From an uncultured Clostridium sp. (GTDB lineage: Bacteria; Bacillota; Clostridia; Lachnospirales; Lachnospiraceae): a stretch of DNA of 48,916 nucleotides. Position numbers and translations under genes: made by a program. The notes beneath the pieces were generated by a model that was not told the DNA's origin, searched no databases, and saw only the letters and a program-made list of their open reading frames with translations. This document shows positions 40,712 to 48,916 of this stretch, one piece after another (within the stretch, counting starts at the first letter, position 1; each line of letters begins with the position of its first letter). The stretch is from contig CAMMNN010000027.1 of assembly GCA_946498245.1 (NCBI GenBank), positions 1-48,916 of the forward strand, given 5' to 3'.

Positions 40712-42043
40712 TTATATCATTTCCATAACCTTTCGAATCTTTGTATCTGATTTATGAATCAGCCGGTACGCTTCTTGTCCATAGCTCTGATGGCCGTATT
40801 CCATAAGGGCGTCGTACCGTTCCTGAAATTCCTTTTCATCCAATGGATTTTCCGGCTCCCCTTTGGGAAAATCTACGCGCTCGGTGAAAACAGTGCCGTC
40901 TAATCTTGTCACCGTAACAACCGCGCCCTGAATTTCCGGAAAACGGGCGCTAAGCTCCTCATCTGCTTCCACATGGATTTTCTTTGTAAGTGTCAAAATC
41001 CTTTCATCCCGGAGCTTTTCCTCACTAAACTCCTGCAGCCCCGCTTTTCCGCAGATAAAACCTGCCGCAGCAGCATAAGGAATGCTCATTTTGGCCGAAT
41101 AGCAGCCAGGAATGTCTGTGTGATCGTGCCCCTCTACGGCAAGAGAATAGGTTTTGATCTCAATGTTCTTCACGTCCTCCGCCTTTACCTGTTTTCCCAG
41201 CCGGACAGCCGCCTCTACGGAAGGGTGAGTGTAACGGCAACTGGCATAAGGTTTCGTATAGGTTTTCATAATGGCATAGGTTCCATTTAAAAGCGCCGGT
41301 TTTAAGTCAACCCTGTCCCTGCCTGTCATCATCTTGAGAAATCCCCTGCCTCCTAGTGGGTCGTGATGGCCTTTAAATCCGGCTTTTGCAAGCTGGATAC
41401 TAGTCAGGGCAAGGAGCGCCGTCTTTGCAACGTTATAAGGCTTTAGCTCCGACTCATCATCCAAAACCTTTAACATACCGCTTGCAGACACACACGCCGC
41501 CCCAAATGCCTGAAACCGTTCTTCTTCTGTAAAATTCAGCATATATCCTGCAGCCATGGCTGCGCCCAACACACCACAGGTCCCTGTGGCGTGATAACCC
41601 ATTGCCTTATGTCCCGGCTGAATGGAAACCGCCATAGTATAGGAGATTTCATAACCTATTACGGCTGCCCTTAATACGTCGTCTACGCTCAAATCGTACC
41701 GTTCTGCCAACGGAAGCAGCAGCGAAAAAATCGGAGAACCAAGATGAATAATGCCGGAATTAGTTCCGTCGTCAAAGTCCAGGGCGTGGCCGTTAAGGCC
41801 GTTAAGAAATACCGCCTCTTTCAGTGCCAGCTTCTTTCCCATGCCAATAGCCCGGAATATCCCGTCCTCCGGCATGGCAAAAGCCATATATCTGGTAATC
41901 TTCTCTTCTTGAAAGACGGCTCCGGCGGAACACACGGCCACATAATCCAGCAGCGACTGTCTGGCCCGGGTTAGGACCGCCTCTGGAATCTCCTTCTTTT
42001 GAAGCGTATCCATCTCATTTAAAAATTCTATGCTCTGATTCAT
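40712..42043 (-). CDS. MmgE/PrpD family protein
   Basis: A 443-residue protein of the MmgE/PrpD family, which includes 2-methylcitrate dehydratase and cis-aconitate decarboxylase. Visible are NGLNGHALDFDDGT, GYHATGTCGVLGAAMAAGYML, KPYASCRYTHPSVEAAVRL, SAKMSIPYAAAAGFICGKAGL and the C-terminal FPKGEPENPLDEKEFQERY. Family chemistry is dehydration or decarboxylation of tricarboxylic or related acids; the exact substrate is unknown. It is unusual to find it within a polysaccharide gene cluster. It lies between the AKR and ATP-grasp genes with short gaps. Confidence 0.87.
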   Translation of the reverse strand: MNQSIEFLNEMDTLQKKEIPEAVLTRARQSLLDYVAVCSAGAVFQEEKITRYMAFAMPEDGIFRAIGMGKKLALKEAVFLNGLNGHALDFDDGTNSGIIHLGSPIFSLLLPLAERYDLSVDDVLRAAVIGYEISYTMAVSIQPGHKAMGYHATGTCGVLGAAMAAGYMLNFTEEERFQAFGAACVSASGMLKVLDDESELKPYNVAKTALLALTSIQLAKAGFKGHHDPLGGRGFLKMMTGRDRVDLKPALLNGTYAIMKTYTKPYASCRYTHPSVEAAVRLGKQVKAEDVKNIEIKTYSLAVEGHDHTDIPGCYSAKMSIPYAAAAGFICGKAGLQEFSEEKLRDERILTLTKKIHVEADEELSARFPEIQGAVVTVTRLDGTVFTERVDFPKGEPENPLDEKEFQERYDALMEYGHQSYGQEAYRLIHKSDTKIRKVMEMI

Positions 42044-42068
42044 TTTCTTTCTCCTGTAACCCCGTCAT

Positions 42069-43310
42069 TCACAATCCAATTCTTTCGTACTTTTCAAACC
42101 GGATAATGTCATGCCTGATTAAATCTTCACCTGCGGAGCTGACTGCCCGGACTCTTTCCCCGGCTATTTTCTGCTTTCTTTCTAATTCTTCAAGGGTATC
42201 TGCCTCTACGCTAAAATACGCCGCCCGGTCGCCGCTGCTGCCGATTTCTGAAAAGGAGTATCCCTTTGTCTTAAACTGATCCCAGTGCCCGATAACCCCT
42301 TCTCTTGCCAGCTCTTCGAATCCCTCTAAATGATCTAGTTCTCCTGGCCTGCAGTATAAAAATTCGTCAATAATATACTTTTTAAGCCTCCACTGGTCGT
42401 AATGAGGTTTATTGCCTAAAGTAAGCTCCACTACTGCGTCTACAACGTCAAAATGAGCAACCTTTGGCATTAAGTGGTATTTAATCCCGCCCCCGGTTCT
42501 GGCGCAGAACTCAATAACGCTAAGCTTCTCTCCATCAGCTTTCATTTGAATCAGCATAGGAGTGTCGGTCAGGCCAAAACCATCGGCTATCTTCTGTCCA
42601 ATCTTTTGGATCTTCTCTTCCATTTCCTGGGAAATCGGAGCCGGATACCGGCCCCGGCAAATAATAAAACCGTTATTTTCGGGAATCTTGTCCAGCACAC
42701 GAATGCAGAGAATCTTTGCTTTTCCGTTTTCTATGTACAGATCAACGCTCAGTTCCTCGCCGCCTACATACTCTTCGATTACAGCCGTAGCCGTCCTGCT
42801 AAGTTTTGCCGCTTCTTTAAAAGCTGCCATTAATTCTTCTTTACTATTGACCTTTTTTACCCCTCTCGAGCTGTAACAGTCCACTGGCTTGACAATAAGA
42901 GGCCACTTCATTCCCTCTACGTCCTCAGGCTTTAACTCCGCCCTCACAATATACGCTGATGTAGGAATGCCATTTTCTACGAAAATCTCCTTCATATACT
43001 CTTTACTTGACACCTTTTTTGCCGTTTCATAATCGATATAGCACGGAAGTCCCAGCTCCTCGCTTACCTGGGCCGCTATTAAAAGCATTTGATCCGCACA
43101 GACGGAAAAAATGAAATCAACCTTCTCCTTTTGTGCCACCTGACGGATACCGTCTGCGTCAAGAGTGGAAACGGGATAAAAGGTATCAGCATATGGAACT
43201 GCAGGGGCTGAAGGGTTTTTATCCGCCAAGATTACAGTCATTCCTCTGTTTTTTAGATTTTTTATTAGATAAAGCTGCGGCATTCCTCCGCATAATACCA
43301 AAGCTTTCAT
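42069..43310 (-). CDS. ATP-grasp ligase
   Basis: A 413-residue ATP-grasp enzyme that should activate a carboxylate as acyl-phosphate and join it to an amine, thiol or hydroxyl. The N-terminal domain (LVLCGGMPQLYLIKNLKNRGMTVILADKN) is a Rossmann-like pre-ATP-grasp fold; WPLIVKPVDCYSSRGVKKVNSKEEL and VIEEYVGGEELSVDLYIENGK form the ATP-binding part, and LSVIEFCARTGGGIKYHL holds the metal-binding Glu/Asn-type positions. Length fits carboxylate-amine ligases. It stands between the polysaccharide flippase and the organic-acid enzymes and could attach an acid product to a sugar precursor; this is inference. Confidence 0.85.
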   Translation of the reverse strand: MKALVLCGGMPQLYLIKNLKNRGMTVILADKNPSAPAVPYADTFYPVSTLDADGIRQVAQKEKVDFIFSVCADQMLLIAAQVSEELGLPCYIDYETAKKVSSKEYMKEIFVENGIPTSAYIVRAELKPEDVEGMKWPLIVKPVDCYSSRGVKKVNSKEELMAAFKEAAKLSRTATAVIEEYVGGEELSVDLYIENGKAKILCIRVLDKIPENNGFIICRGRYPAPISQEMEEKIQKIGQKIADGFGLTDTPMLIQMKADGEKLSVIEFCARTGGGIKYHLMPKVAHFDVVDAVVELTLGNKPHYDQWRLKKYIIDEFLYCRPGELDHLEGFEELAREGVIGHWDQFKTKGYSFSEIGSSGDRAAYFSVEADTLEELERKQKIAGERVRAVSSAGEDLIRHDIIRFEKYERIGL

Positions 43311-43353
43311 AAGTTTTCCTTCTCTTTCTGATTTTTGTTGTCAGCGTCAATTT

Positions 43354-44787
43354 TTACAGTCTCCTTTGACGCAGCAGTCTTCTGACCTTTTCTTTATTTT
43401 TTATGGCAACAAGGACAAAGGCGGCAGACAGCAGGCAGATTACGGCGTAGCGAATAGCCCTATGTCCATAGAGATATGGACTGGCAAGCATTAAAAGCAA
43501 AACTGCCCCCAGCATCAAACAGCAGCCCTTTAAATGGACAGCCGAGCCGTAACCGGCCATTTTTACAAGAATATAGTTTACGACAAATATGGCAATAGCC
43601 GCCCCTAGATTGACATAGGAAAGGCTTACAGTACCAAAGGCCGGCAGCAAAAGCACTTTGACGGCAATGCTTACCACTGCAATTATTCCCGTAAATACTG
43701 CCGTTTTAGCAACGTTTTTATCATAGGTCAAAATAACAGTAAAAATAGAAACCACTGCCTGTATCAAAGACGCTGCTGCCATTCCGGGAATCAGAACCAC
43801 CGCTTCGGCATACCTCGATCCGCCTAAAATTCGGACAATTTCCGGTGCAAGCAGAATTGTTCCCACTGCAATCGTACATAAAAAGGCAATATAAACAAGA
43901 GACTCCCTGGCTGCCTCTCTGTACTTTTTTTGTTCCAGTTTGTCCATCAGCCATGTAGTAACAGCGCCGTTTAAGGACTGGAATAAAACTGTTACAATAT
44001 GCAGAACGCTTGTTGAGATACTAACAACGGCTGAAGCTGACGGCCCCATAATATTCTTCGCCACAATTGTGTTGGTATTGGTCAGCAGATAGCTGGTCAG
44101 AAAATTTACCTGAAGTGGAAACGCCAGCTTTACGGCGTACCCGCAGCAGCTTCCCATAAATTTTCTCCCTCTCCAAAGCAGAACCGCTCCGCATACCAGG
44201 CCTGTTATGAGGGATGTGACGTAAAATCCATATATTCTGGCGGACAATTTCAAACTGTCTGACACCATTAGAACAGCTATCAAAGAAACCAACGTAGGAA
44301 TGATTCCGTCGATAACAGTAATCAAAGCCACTGATTTATAATGGTACAGCGTTCTCTCCCGCGTCAGATAAATGCTTTTAAAAGAGGCAAAGAGAAGAGA
44401 AATAAATAGCACATGGATAAATTCTTCAGGAATTGTAATAAATGTCAAAAAAAAGTCTTTTCCTGCCAAAAACACAATATAAAAAGCACACGTAACAAGC
44501 CCGCTGAAAATTGTAATAGTAGAGGCGTATCCATCGAAGTTTTTCTGATAATCGTAATACGCCCTGGGAAGGGTATTGTATAGCTCAAGGCCCACGATAA
44601 CCAAAAGGATCGAGCGCCAGCTTACAAAATTAGAAAATTCACCGTATGAGTCCGTACTCATAATACGTGAGAAAATAGGGGTTGTAATAATCGCCATAGA
44701 CTTGATTAGAAACGTACTGGCGACATACCAGAATCCCACCTTAACGGCCAGCCTTGTACTGCCCCGCTCTATGGTTTGTCCGCTCAT
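43354..44787 (-). CDS. Polysaccharide flippase, Wzx/MOP family
   Basis: A 477-residue integral membrane protein with about 12-14 membrane segments, of the MOP (multidrug/oligosaccharidyl-lipid/polysaccharide) exporter superfamily. The N-terminus VGFWYVASTFLIKSMAIITTPIFSRIMSTDSYGEFS is typical of Wzx-type polysaccharide transporters, with the loop RAYYDYQKNFDGY. It should flip the lipid-linked repeat unit across the cytoplasmic membrane. The start overlaps the stop of the polymerase gene (ATGA). A basic tail (RRLLRQRRL) ends the protein. Confidence 0.88.
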   Translation of the reverse strand: MSGQTIERGSTRLAVKVGFWYVASTFLIKSMAIITTPIFSRIMSTDSYGEFSNFVSWRSILLVIVGLELYNTLPRAYYDYQKNFDGYASTITIFSGLVTCAFYIVFLAGKDFFLTFITIPEEFIHVLFISLLFASFKSIYLTRERTLYHYKSVALITVIDGIIPTLVSLIAVLMVSDSLKLSARIYGFYVTSLITGLVCGAVLLWRGRKFMGSCCGYAVKLAFPLQVNFLTSYLLTNTNTIVAKNIMGPSASAVVSISTSVLHIVTVLFQSLNGAVTTWLMDKLEQKKYREAARESLVYIAFLCTIAVGTILLAPEIVRILGGSRYAEAVVLIPGMAAASLIQAVVSIFTVILTYDKNVAKTAVFTGIIAVVSIAVKVLLLPAFGTVSLSYVNLGAAIAIFVVNYILVKMAGYGSAVHLKGCCLMLGAVLLLMLASPYLYGHRAIRYAVICLLSAAFVLVAIKNKEKVRRLLRQRRL

Positions 44788-46049
44788 AATATGGCCTTCC
44801 TTTGTTTTTCAATATCTTTTTTCCCGTATAAAATCATGAAGGTATAGTACATCATATAAAATGTTCCATGGGTCTGGGCGCTGAAGAAGGAAATCACCAC
44901 TGCAAACACACTGATCCAAAAATACTGGTTTTTGCATTTGGCGATCCCGTAAACGTATGTTGTGTATGATAAAACAACTCCTATCAGCCCGAATTTATAC
45001 ACTGTCGCCGAAAAACCGGGCATATTAAACTCAATGCCTTCCAGAGTATTAGTAACGCCAATGAGCCAGCCTTTCAGGCCCAGAGATGTAATAAGCTGTC
45101 TCGACAGCCTCGTTCTCCCGGCAATAGCCCCGCTGTTTGACGGGTCTATGATTCTCATAAAACTTCTTCTGACCGTCGGTACATAGATAACGGCAAGCAC
45201 CGCAGCAACAGCAAAGATGCAGAGAATCAGGAAGTTTTTCGGCTTAACTAAGTTTTTGACAGACAGTTTGTTTGCCTTTCCGCTGGTCAGGGCGTAAAAA
45301 GCAGCCCAGGCAAAGGCCACTGTCATAAGTCCCATACCGGAAGTTGTCAGGACAATACCCACTGACAACAGAATCCCTTTTTGCAGTTTCCATCTGCTCT
45401 TACCCGGTGAAAACAGCATTATAAAAATATGGGGAAATACATATAAAAACATATGGGACGGTTCAAGAAAAAAGGCCGAGGGTCTGTACAGCGTTCCGAT
45501 TCTTCCAGTAATGCCTGCCAGACCTGTCTGGGCTCCTAATGTCCACTGCTCCGCCTCAGGAAGAAGAAGAGAGGTCGGCACTAGCTGAAGGTGAAAGCCC
45601 AACAGATAATAGCAGAAATACTGGATCACAATCAGTACACTGGCCGCTGTTGCAATCCCGCATGAAACCCGGAGAAAATAGCCGATATTGATTAAGTCGT
45701 CCGCTGCGGCAATATACAAAAACACCATTACAAGAGCATAGACGAGGCCCATGAAGCTGCTTCCGTGTATTACGCTTTTGTATAGCTGAAATATCAGCAG
45801 CCCTCCGATAACTGCCGGGATTCTGATCCGATGGATTTTAGATAAAAAGCGGAGAGAAAACCACACAAGGGTAACCAGCAGTACCGTAATCCCCAAGTCC
45901 TCCAGCAGTCCCTTGTAATGCTGAAAAATCGGCGTAAATGCAAGCAAAAAAGCACATACCCTATCCATTGGAGTGCTATTTTTTCTGTCTGATTCAAACA
46001 ACGCCCCATATGCAGCTCCAGTATCTTTTCCACGTATTTTTATCCTCAT
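44784..46049 (-). CDS. Wzy-like O-antigen/polysaccharide polymerase
   Basis: A 421-residue membrane protein with about 10-12 membrane segments, fitting Wzy-type polymerases that join flipped repeat units outside the cytoplasmic membrane. The central extracytoplasmic loop contains LYRPSAFFLEPSHMFLYVFP, resembling the conserved RxxxxFxEPxxxG-type region of bacterial polymerases. The start is ATG 46049, which overlaps the stop of the phosphoglycosyltransferase gene (ATGA); the longer frame is not needed. Sequence similarity within this family is always low, so the call is by topology and context. Confidence 0.78.
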   Translation of the reverse strand: MRIKIRGKDTGAAYGALFESDRKNSTPMDRVCAFLLAFTPIFQHYKGLLEDLGITVLLVTLVWFSLRFLSKIHRIRIPAVIGGLLIFQLYKSVIHGSSFMGLVYALVMVFLYIAAADDLINIGYFLRVSCGIATAASVLIVIQYFCYYLLGFHLQLVPTSLLLPEAEQWTLGAQTGLAGITGRIGTLYRPSAFFLEPSHMFLYVFPHIFIMLFSPGKSRWKLQKGILLSVGIVLTTSGMGLMTVAFAWAAFYALTSGKANKLSVKNLVKPKNFLILCIFAVAAVLAVIYVPTVRRSFMRIIDPSNSGAIAGRTRLSRQLITSLGLKGWLIGVTNTLEGIEFNMPGFSATVYKFGLIGVVLSYTTYVYGIAKCKNQYFWISVFAVVISFFSAQTHGTFYMMYYTFMILYGKKDIEKQRKAIL

Positions 46050-46810
46050 TTTGCTTCCTGTCCTTCTGTAAGGCTGCAGCACAAATCCTGTTTTTTCTCA
46101 TCTTCCAGGATTTGATGTCTGGATCGCGTCTCAAGAAGATTTTTCCCGTCAAATCTAATTCTGTCTGAATTTGTCCTCATTTCACTTTTTGAGAACACGA
46201 TTTGAATGGTTTTCAATACCATCATGACATCCAGCGCAAAGCTTACGTGCTCCACGTAGTAAATATCGCTTTCAAACTGCGTGTTCCACGTCCAGGACGC
46301 TGCTGTCAGTTTATTGGAACCGCCTACTTTCCAACAGGCAAGCCCTGGACGCACTGCATGACGATACTGGTGCCTTTCGCTGTAAAGCGGCAGATAATCT
46401 TTCATCAGGGGCCGCGGCCCAATAATCGACATATCGCCCCGAAAAATATTAAACAAACCTGCCAGCTCGTCTAATGAAGTCCTCCTTAAAAAGCGGCCAA
46501 AAGGCGTGATCCGTTTGCTGGCGTGAAGAAGTTTACCGGTTTCATCACAGGCGCTATTCATTGAGCGAAATTTGTACAAGCCGAATAACCTGCCGTCTTT
46601 TCCTGGCCTCTGATCAATATAAAAAATCGGTCTGCCATGGAAAATCAGTTCAAGGCCGCAAAGGATCAGCAAAAGAGGACTCAAAACTACAATAGCCAAT
46701 CCGCTTAAAACAATATCAAGAAGTCTTTTTATATACTGGGAATAGACGGTTTTTCTGGGATGAGGTATCTCCGTATGAATTACCGTATCATCATATGGAA
46801 CTCTCGCCAT
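46046..46810 (-). CDS. Initiating phosphoglycosyltransferase (bacterial sugar transferase)
   Basis: A 254-residue monotopic phosphoglycosyltransferase that transfers a sugar-1-phosphate from a UDP-sugar to undecaprenyl phosphate, starting repeat-unit assembly. Visible are KRLLDIVLSGLAIVVLSPLLL (reentrant helix), GRPIFYIDQRPGKDGRLFGLYKFRSM, RFLRRTSLDELAGLFNIFRGDMSIIGPRPL and VRPGLACWKVGG. This is the small (WbaP C-terminal/PglC) form plus an extra C-terminal tail of about 60 residues (charged, ending EGQEAK). A plausible ribosome binding site precedes the ATG. It is the only glycosyl-type transferase in the window; any others must lie beyond the right edge. Confidence 0.9.
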   Translation of the reverse strand: MARVPYDDTVIHTEIPHPRKTVYSQYIKRLLDIVLSGLAIVVLSPLLLILCGLELIFHGRPIFYIDQRPGKDGRLFGLYKFRSMNSACDETGKLLHASKRITPFGRFLRRTSLDELAGLFNIFRGDMSIIGPRPLMKDYLPLYSERHQYRHAVRPGLACWKVGGSNKLTAASWTWNTQFESDIYYVEHVSFALDVMMVLKTIQIVFSKSEMRTNSDRIRFDGKNLLETRSRHQILEDEKKQDLCCSLTEGQEAK

Positions 46811-46846
46811 AACTTCTTCCTCTCTTCTTATTTATCATCATTATCC

Positions 46847-47403
46847 CTACCTTTTCGCGGAAAACTCTCTCCACAAATATGCCGCCAATTCTTCAGAAAC
46901 TTCCTGATGCTTTGGCTTGATTTCTTCCGGATAAAGTTCTTTTCTCTTTGAAAGGTATTCGTCAAAACTGCATATTACTTTGGCTGGCACTCCGCCAACA
47001 ACGGTCTGCGGCGGAACATCTTTCGTGATAACTGAACCTGCCGCCACAATAGCATCAGGGCCGATTCTCACGCCCCCGACAATGGTTGTATTGGTTCCAA
47101 TAAACACATTATCCATTATCTCAATGCATCCAACGGTTTCGTTATACCCCCCCCAGGTATTATAGGCATTTTATTTAACATAATATGGGTTATATCGTGG
47201 GTGGCAAACGTAACATTAGACGCGATGCGCACATTATCATGAATACGGATCAGCTTTGCATATAAGGGAATCTTTCGATCCATAATCGTGACATTTTCAC
47301 CTATTGAATCAAAAATCCTATGTTTCCGCAAATAACCGACTCTCTTTATACTGCTTTTCATTGACCACAGCCGTATTGTTTGCCAAAGTCGTTTCCATGT
47401 CAT
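46847..47403 (-). pseudogene. Left-handed beta-helix acetyltransferase with a frameshift at a G8 tract
   Basis: Two adjoining frames together make one LbH acyltransferase (about 185 residues). The N-terminal part (to about residue 83) reads RIFDSIGENVTIMDRKIPLYAKLIRIHDNVRIASNVTFATHDI and ends with a stop shortly after PGGG. The C-terminal part begins MDNVFIGTNTTIVGGVRIGPDAIVAAGSVITKDVPP, typical of CatB/maltose-acetyltransferase-like enzymes. The junction is a run of eight G (minus strand, 47147-47154). Nine G would restore a continuous frame reading PGGGYNETVGCIEIMDNVFIG. It may be inactive in this genome copy, phase-variable, or a sequencing error. It would O-acetylate the polysaccharide or its precursor. 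Confidence 0.8.
47147..47154. repeat. Homopolymer tract (C8 on plus strand, G8 in the coding strand)
   Basis: Eight consecutive C (plus strand) at the exact break between the two acetyltransferase frames. The length is one short of that needed for an intact frame. It is the site of possible slipped-strand variation. Confidence 0.85.
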
Positions 47404-47421
47404 TTTTTCTCTCCTTATTCC

Positions 47422-48750
47422 CTACTCAAAGCATCCTCTGACAATCTCAATTATCTGCTCCTGCTGTTCTTCCGTCATTTTATTGTCTGACGGCAGACAC
47501 AGCCCTCTATGAAATATATCCATTCCCACATCCAGGGGGTTTCCGTCTTTTCCAATCCCTCCCCCGGCTATGTAAGCGTTGGTTTTAGCTCTTCCGCTGC
47601 CTTCCCGGGTAATAAAGCCGTTCATCCGGTACAGAGGCTGCATATGCATTGGTTTCCAGATGGGCCTTCCCTCTGCATTGTATTTCGTCAGAGTTTCCAG
47701 GATTTCCGTTGGACAAGATTTGCCATGTTCCGGCTGATATAAGGTTTCGCAGTCCCCTCTCATCTGCCTGCACATGGCTTCAGGCTCAATCAACAGACAG
47801 GACAGCCAAAAATTGGGAATGCTGCTGGCGCTGTCAAATGGATTCATGGAAACCGGAAGGCCTTGAAAGCCCTCTTTGTACCTCTCATAGATTGCTTTCT
47901 TCTGGGCGATATGTTCCTCTAAATAAGGGAGCTGTCCCCGCACAACTCCGGCGATAACGTTGCTCATGCGGTAGTTATAGCCGATTTCCTCATGCTGGTA
48001 CCAGGGAGCATTCTCCCGAGACTGAGTGGACCACTTCCGAACCTTATCCGCATCCTCTTTGCTGTCTGTCAGGAACATACCTCCTGATGAACCTGTAATA
48101 ATCTTGTTGCCGTTAAAGGAAATGCAGTTGTAGCTGCCAAAGGTTCCGGTTTCTATCCATTGATTGTTGGTACATTTTCCTCTGTATTTCGCTCCAAAGG
48201 ACTCCGCGGCATCCTCGACAATCAGTGCGCCGTATTTATCCGCAACGTCTTTTATCTCATCAATCTTTCCAGGTGTACCGTAAAGATGTGCAACAACAAT
48301 CAGCCGCACTTCCGGATAAATTTCAAATGCCTTTTCCAGAGCTTTCGGATCCATATTCCAGGTATCGTATTCCGTATCAATGAATACAGGAACACCGCCT
48401 TCATAAACTACTGGATTCACTGTTGCATCAAAGGTCATATCAGAGCAGAATACTTTGTGTCCAAAAAGGGAGCCTTTTCCGGTTTCAGGATGGCCGTACA
48501 GCTTCTCACCTGCCAGTTTCATGGCAAGATGGAGCGCAGCCGTCCCGGCAGAAAGGGCCACCGCATAGCTGCAGCCAACTTTTTCTGCAACGAGTTTTTC
48601 TGTCTCATTTATGTTCGTCCCTACTGTAGACATCCAGTTGGTATCAAATGCCTCATCCATGTATATCCTTGATTCCGGGTGCATGGTTGGGCTGGATAGC
48701 CATACCTTAGGTGAAAATGGCTTGAAATTGTGGTTTTCCGAGATAAACAT
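47422..48750 (-). CDS. DegT/DnrJ/EryC1/StrS-family aminotransferase
   Basis: A 442-residue PLP-dependent sugar aminotransferase that makes amino sugars (or aminated precursors) for surface polysaccharide. Features are VGCSYAVALSAGTAALHLAMKLAG, MTFDATVNPVVYEGGVPVFIDTEYDTWNMDP, VAHLYGTPGKIDEIKDVADKYGALIVEDAAESFGAKYRG and the PLP-binding Lys in SFNGNKIITGSSGG. Two additions set it apart from the shortest family members: an insert near residues 88-100 (YGHPETGKGSLFGHKVF) and a Gly-rich loop near 395 (AGGGIGKDGN). A PglE-like (UDP-4-amino sugar) role is possible. AGAGAGT lies before the ATG. Confidence 0.88.
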   Translation of the reverse strand: MFISENHNFKPFSPKVWLSSPTMHPESRIYMDEAFDTNWMSTVGTNINETEKLVAEKVGCSYAVALSAGTAALHLAMKLAGEKLYGHPETGKGSLFGHKVFCSDMTFDATVNPVVYEGGVPVFIDTEYDTWNMDPKALEKAFEIYPEVRLIVVAHLYGTPGKIDEIKDVADKYGALIVEDAAESFGAKYRGKCTNNQWIETGTFGSYNCISFNGNKIITGSSGGMFLTDSKEDADKVRKWSTQSRENAPWYQHEEIGYNYRMSNVIAGVVRGQLPYLEEHIAQKKAIYERYKEGFQGLPVSMNPFDSASSIPNFWLSCLLIEPEAMCRQMRGDCETLYQPEHGKSCPTEILETLTKYNAEGRPIWKPMHMQPLYRMNGFITREGSGRAKTNAYIAGGGIGKDGNPLDVGMDIFHRGLCLPSDNKMTEEQQEQIIEIVRGCFE

Positions 48751-48794
48751 ACTCTCTCTTCTCTCCTCCGCTTTTTCATTTCCGCATATCTGCC

Positions 48795-48916
48795 TCAGCA
48801 GCCCGCTTCCACGCTGGCCGCCGCTTCTGCCGCAGCAGGCTCCGCCTCCTTAGCTCCGGCTCTCTTCTGCCTCATAACGGCAATGGCCTTCCCGCTTTCC
48901 TTTCCCTCTGGCTTGT
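48795..48916 (-). CDS. C-terminal tail of an upstream gene (partial, runs off right edge)
   Basis: An open frame enters from the right edge and ends at TGA 48797-48795, giving a tail that reads GKESGKAIAVMRQKRAGAKE, then EAEPAAAEAAASVEAGC. It is low-complexity, Ala/Glu-rich, as at the disordered end of many surface-polysaccharide enzymes or regulators. Too little is visible to identify it. It lies 44 bases upstream of the aminotransferase and is probably in the same operon. Confidence 0.5.
   Translation of the reverse strand, partial: KPEGKESGKAIAVMRQKRAGAKEAEPAAAEAAASVEAGC

Overview
The window looks like a chromosomal segment of a spore-forming, anaerobic Bacillota of the Lachnospiraceae type. 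The basis is a SpoIID gene with an adjacent SpoIIQ-like gene, a T-box leader on ileS, AGGAGG ribosome binding sites, sigma-A promoters of TTGACA/TATAAT type, a PspA/TPM pair and a Tn1549-like conjugative element. This placement is inferred from gene content; no 16S or other species marker is present. Most genes lie on the minus strand.

Layout. (a) 1-2.9 kb: the end of an integrative conjugative element (VirD4 coupling protein running off the left edge, PcfB, DUF5348, DUF6017), which abuts the 3' remnant of a flavodoxin-family FMN reductase gene that it appears to have split. (b) 3.2-5.4 kb: PspA plus TPM-domain membrane protein, and a tRNA-Pro(GGG). (c) 5.6-8.7 kb: gluconate-5-dehydrogenase-like SDR, a small alarmone synthetase and a GntR/FCD regulator. 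Twin TTGTATACAA-type operators with 20-bp spacing sit at the promoters of both the SDR and the regulator. A CBS-domain protein follows. (d) 8.8-10.6 kb: sporulation genes. (e) 10.7-17 kb: glgP and ileS behind a T-box leader, with an unusual pair of 64-bp repeats and perfect palindromes between the T-box and ileS. (f) 17.1-21.8 kb: a membrane protein, pncB with a structured leader, a PyrE-like phosphoribosyltransferase, a divergent sirtuin, and a ribbon-helix-helix/HicB-like pair. (g) 22-30.3 kb: a nickel locus with a LarC-LarE fusion, LarB and a five-gene Nik/Opp-type ABC importer. (h) 30.4-34.7 kb: an AAA/PD-(D/E)XK protein, a metallophosphoesterase, and an AT-rich two-gene cassette (HExxH protein plus small membrane-associated partner) next to a 112-bp tandem repeat. 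(i) 35.1-48.9 kb: one tightly packed leftward operon. It joins polysaccharide assembly genes (DegT aminotransferase, frameshifted acetyltransferase, initiating phosphoglycosyltransferase, Wzy-like polymerase, Wzx-like flippase) to an uncommon set of organic-acid enzymes: ATP-grasp, MmgE/PrpD, AKR, ThDP 2-oxoacid decarboxylase, TIM-barrel protein, CitE-like lyase and a two-subunit class I fumarase/tartrate dehydratase.

The most interesting region is (i). The gene order, with stop/start overlaps, implies that a small organic acid pathway is co-expressed with cell-surface polysaccharide export. This could supply a non-sugar substituent joined by the ATP-grasp enzyme. A G8 tract in the acetyltransferase gene puts it out of frame by one base, which could be phase variation or a sequencing error. 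Also worth a look are the LarC-LarE fusion with its ABC importer, the paired-operator GntR circuit, and the HExxH/small-protein cassette, which resembles the two-gene layout of some conflict systems.
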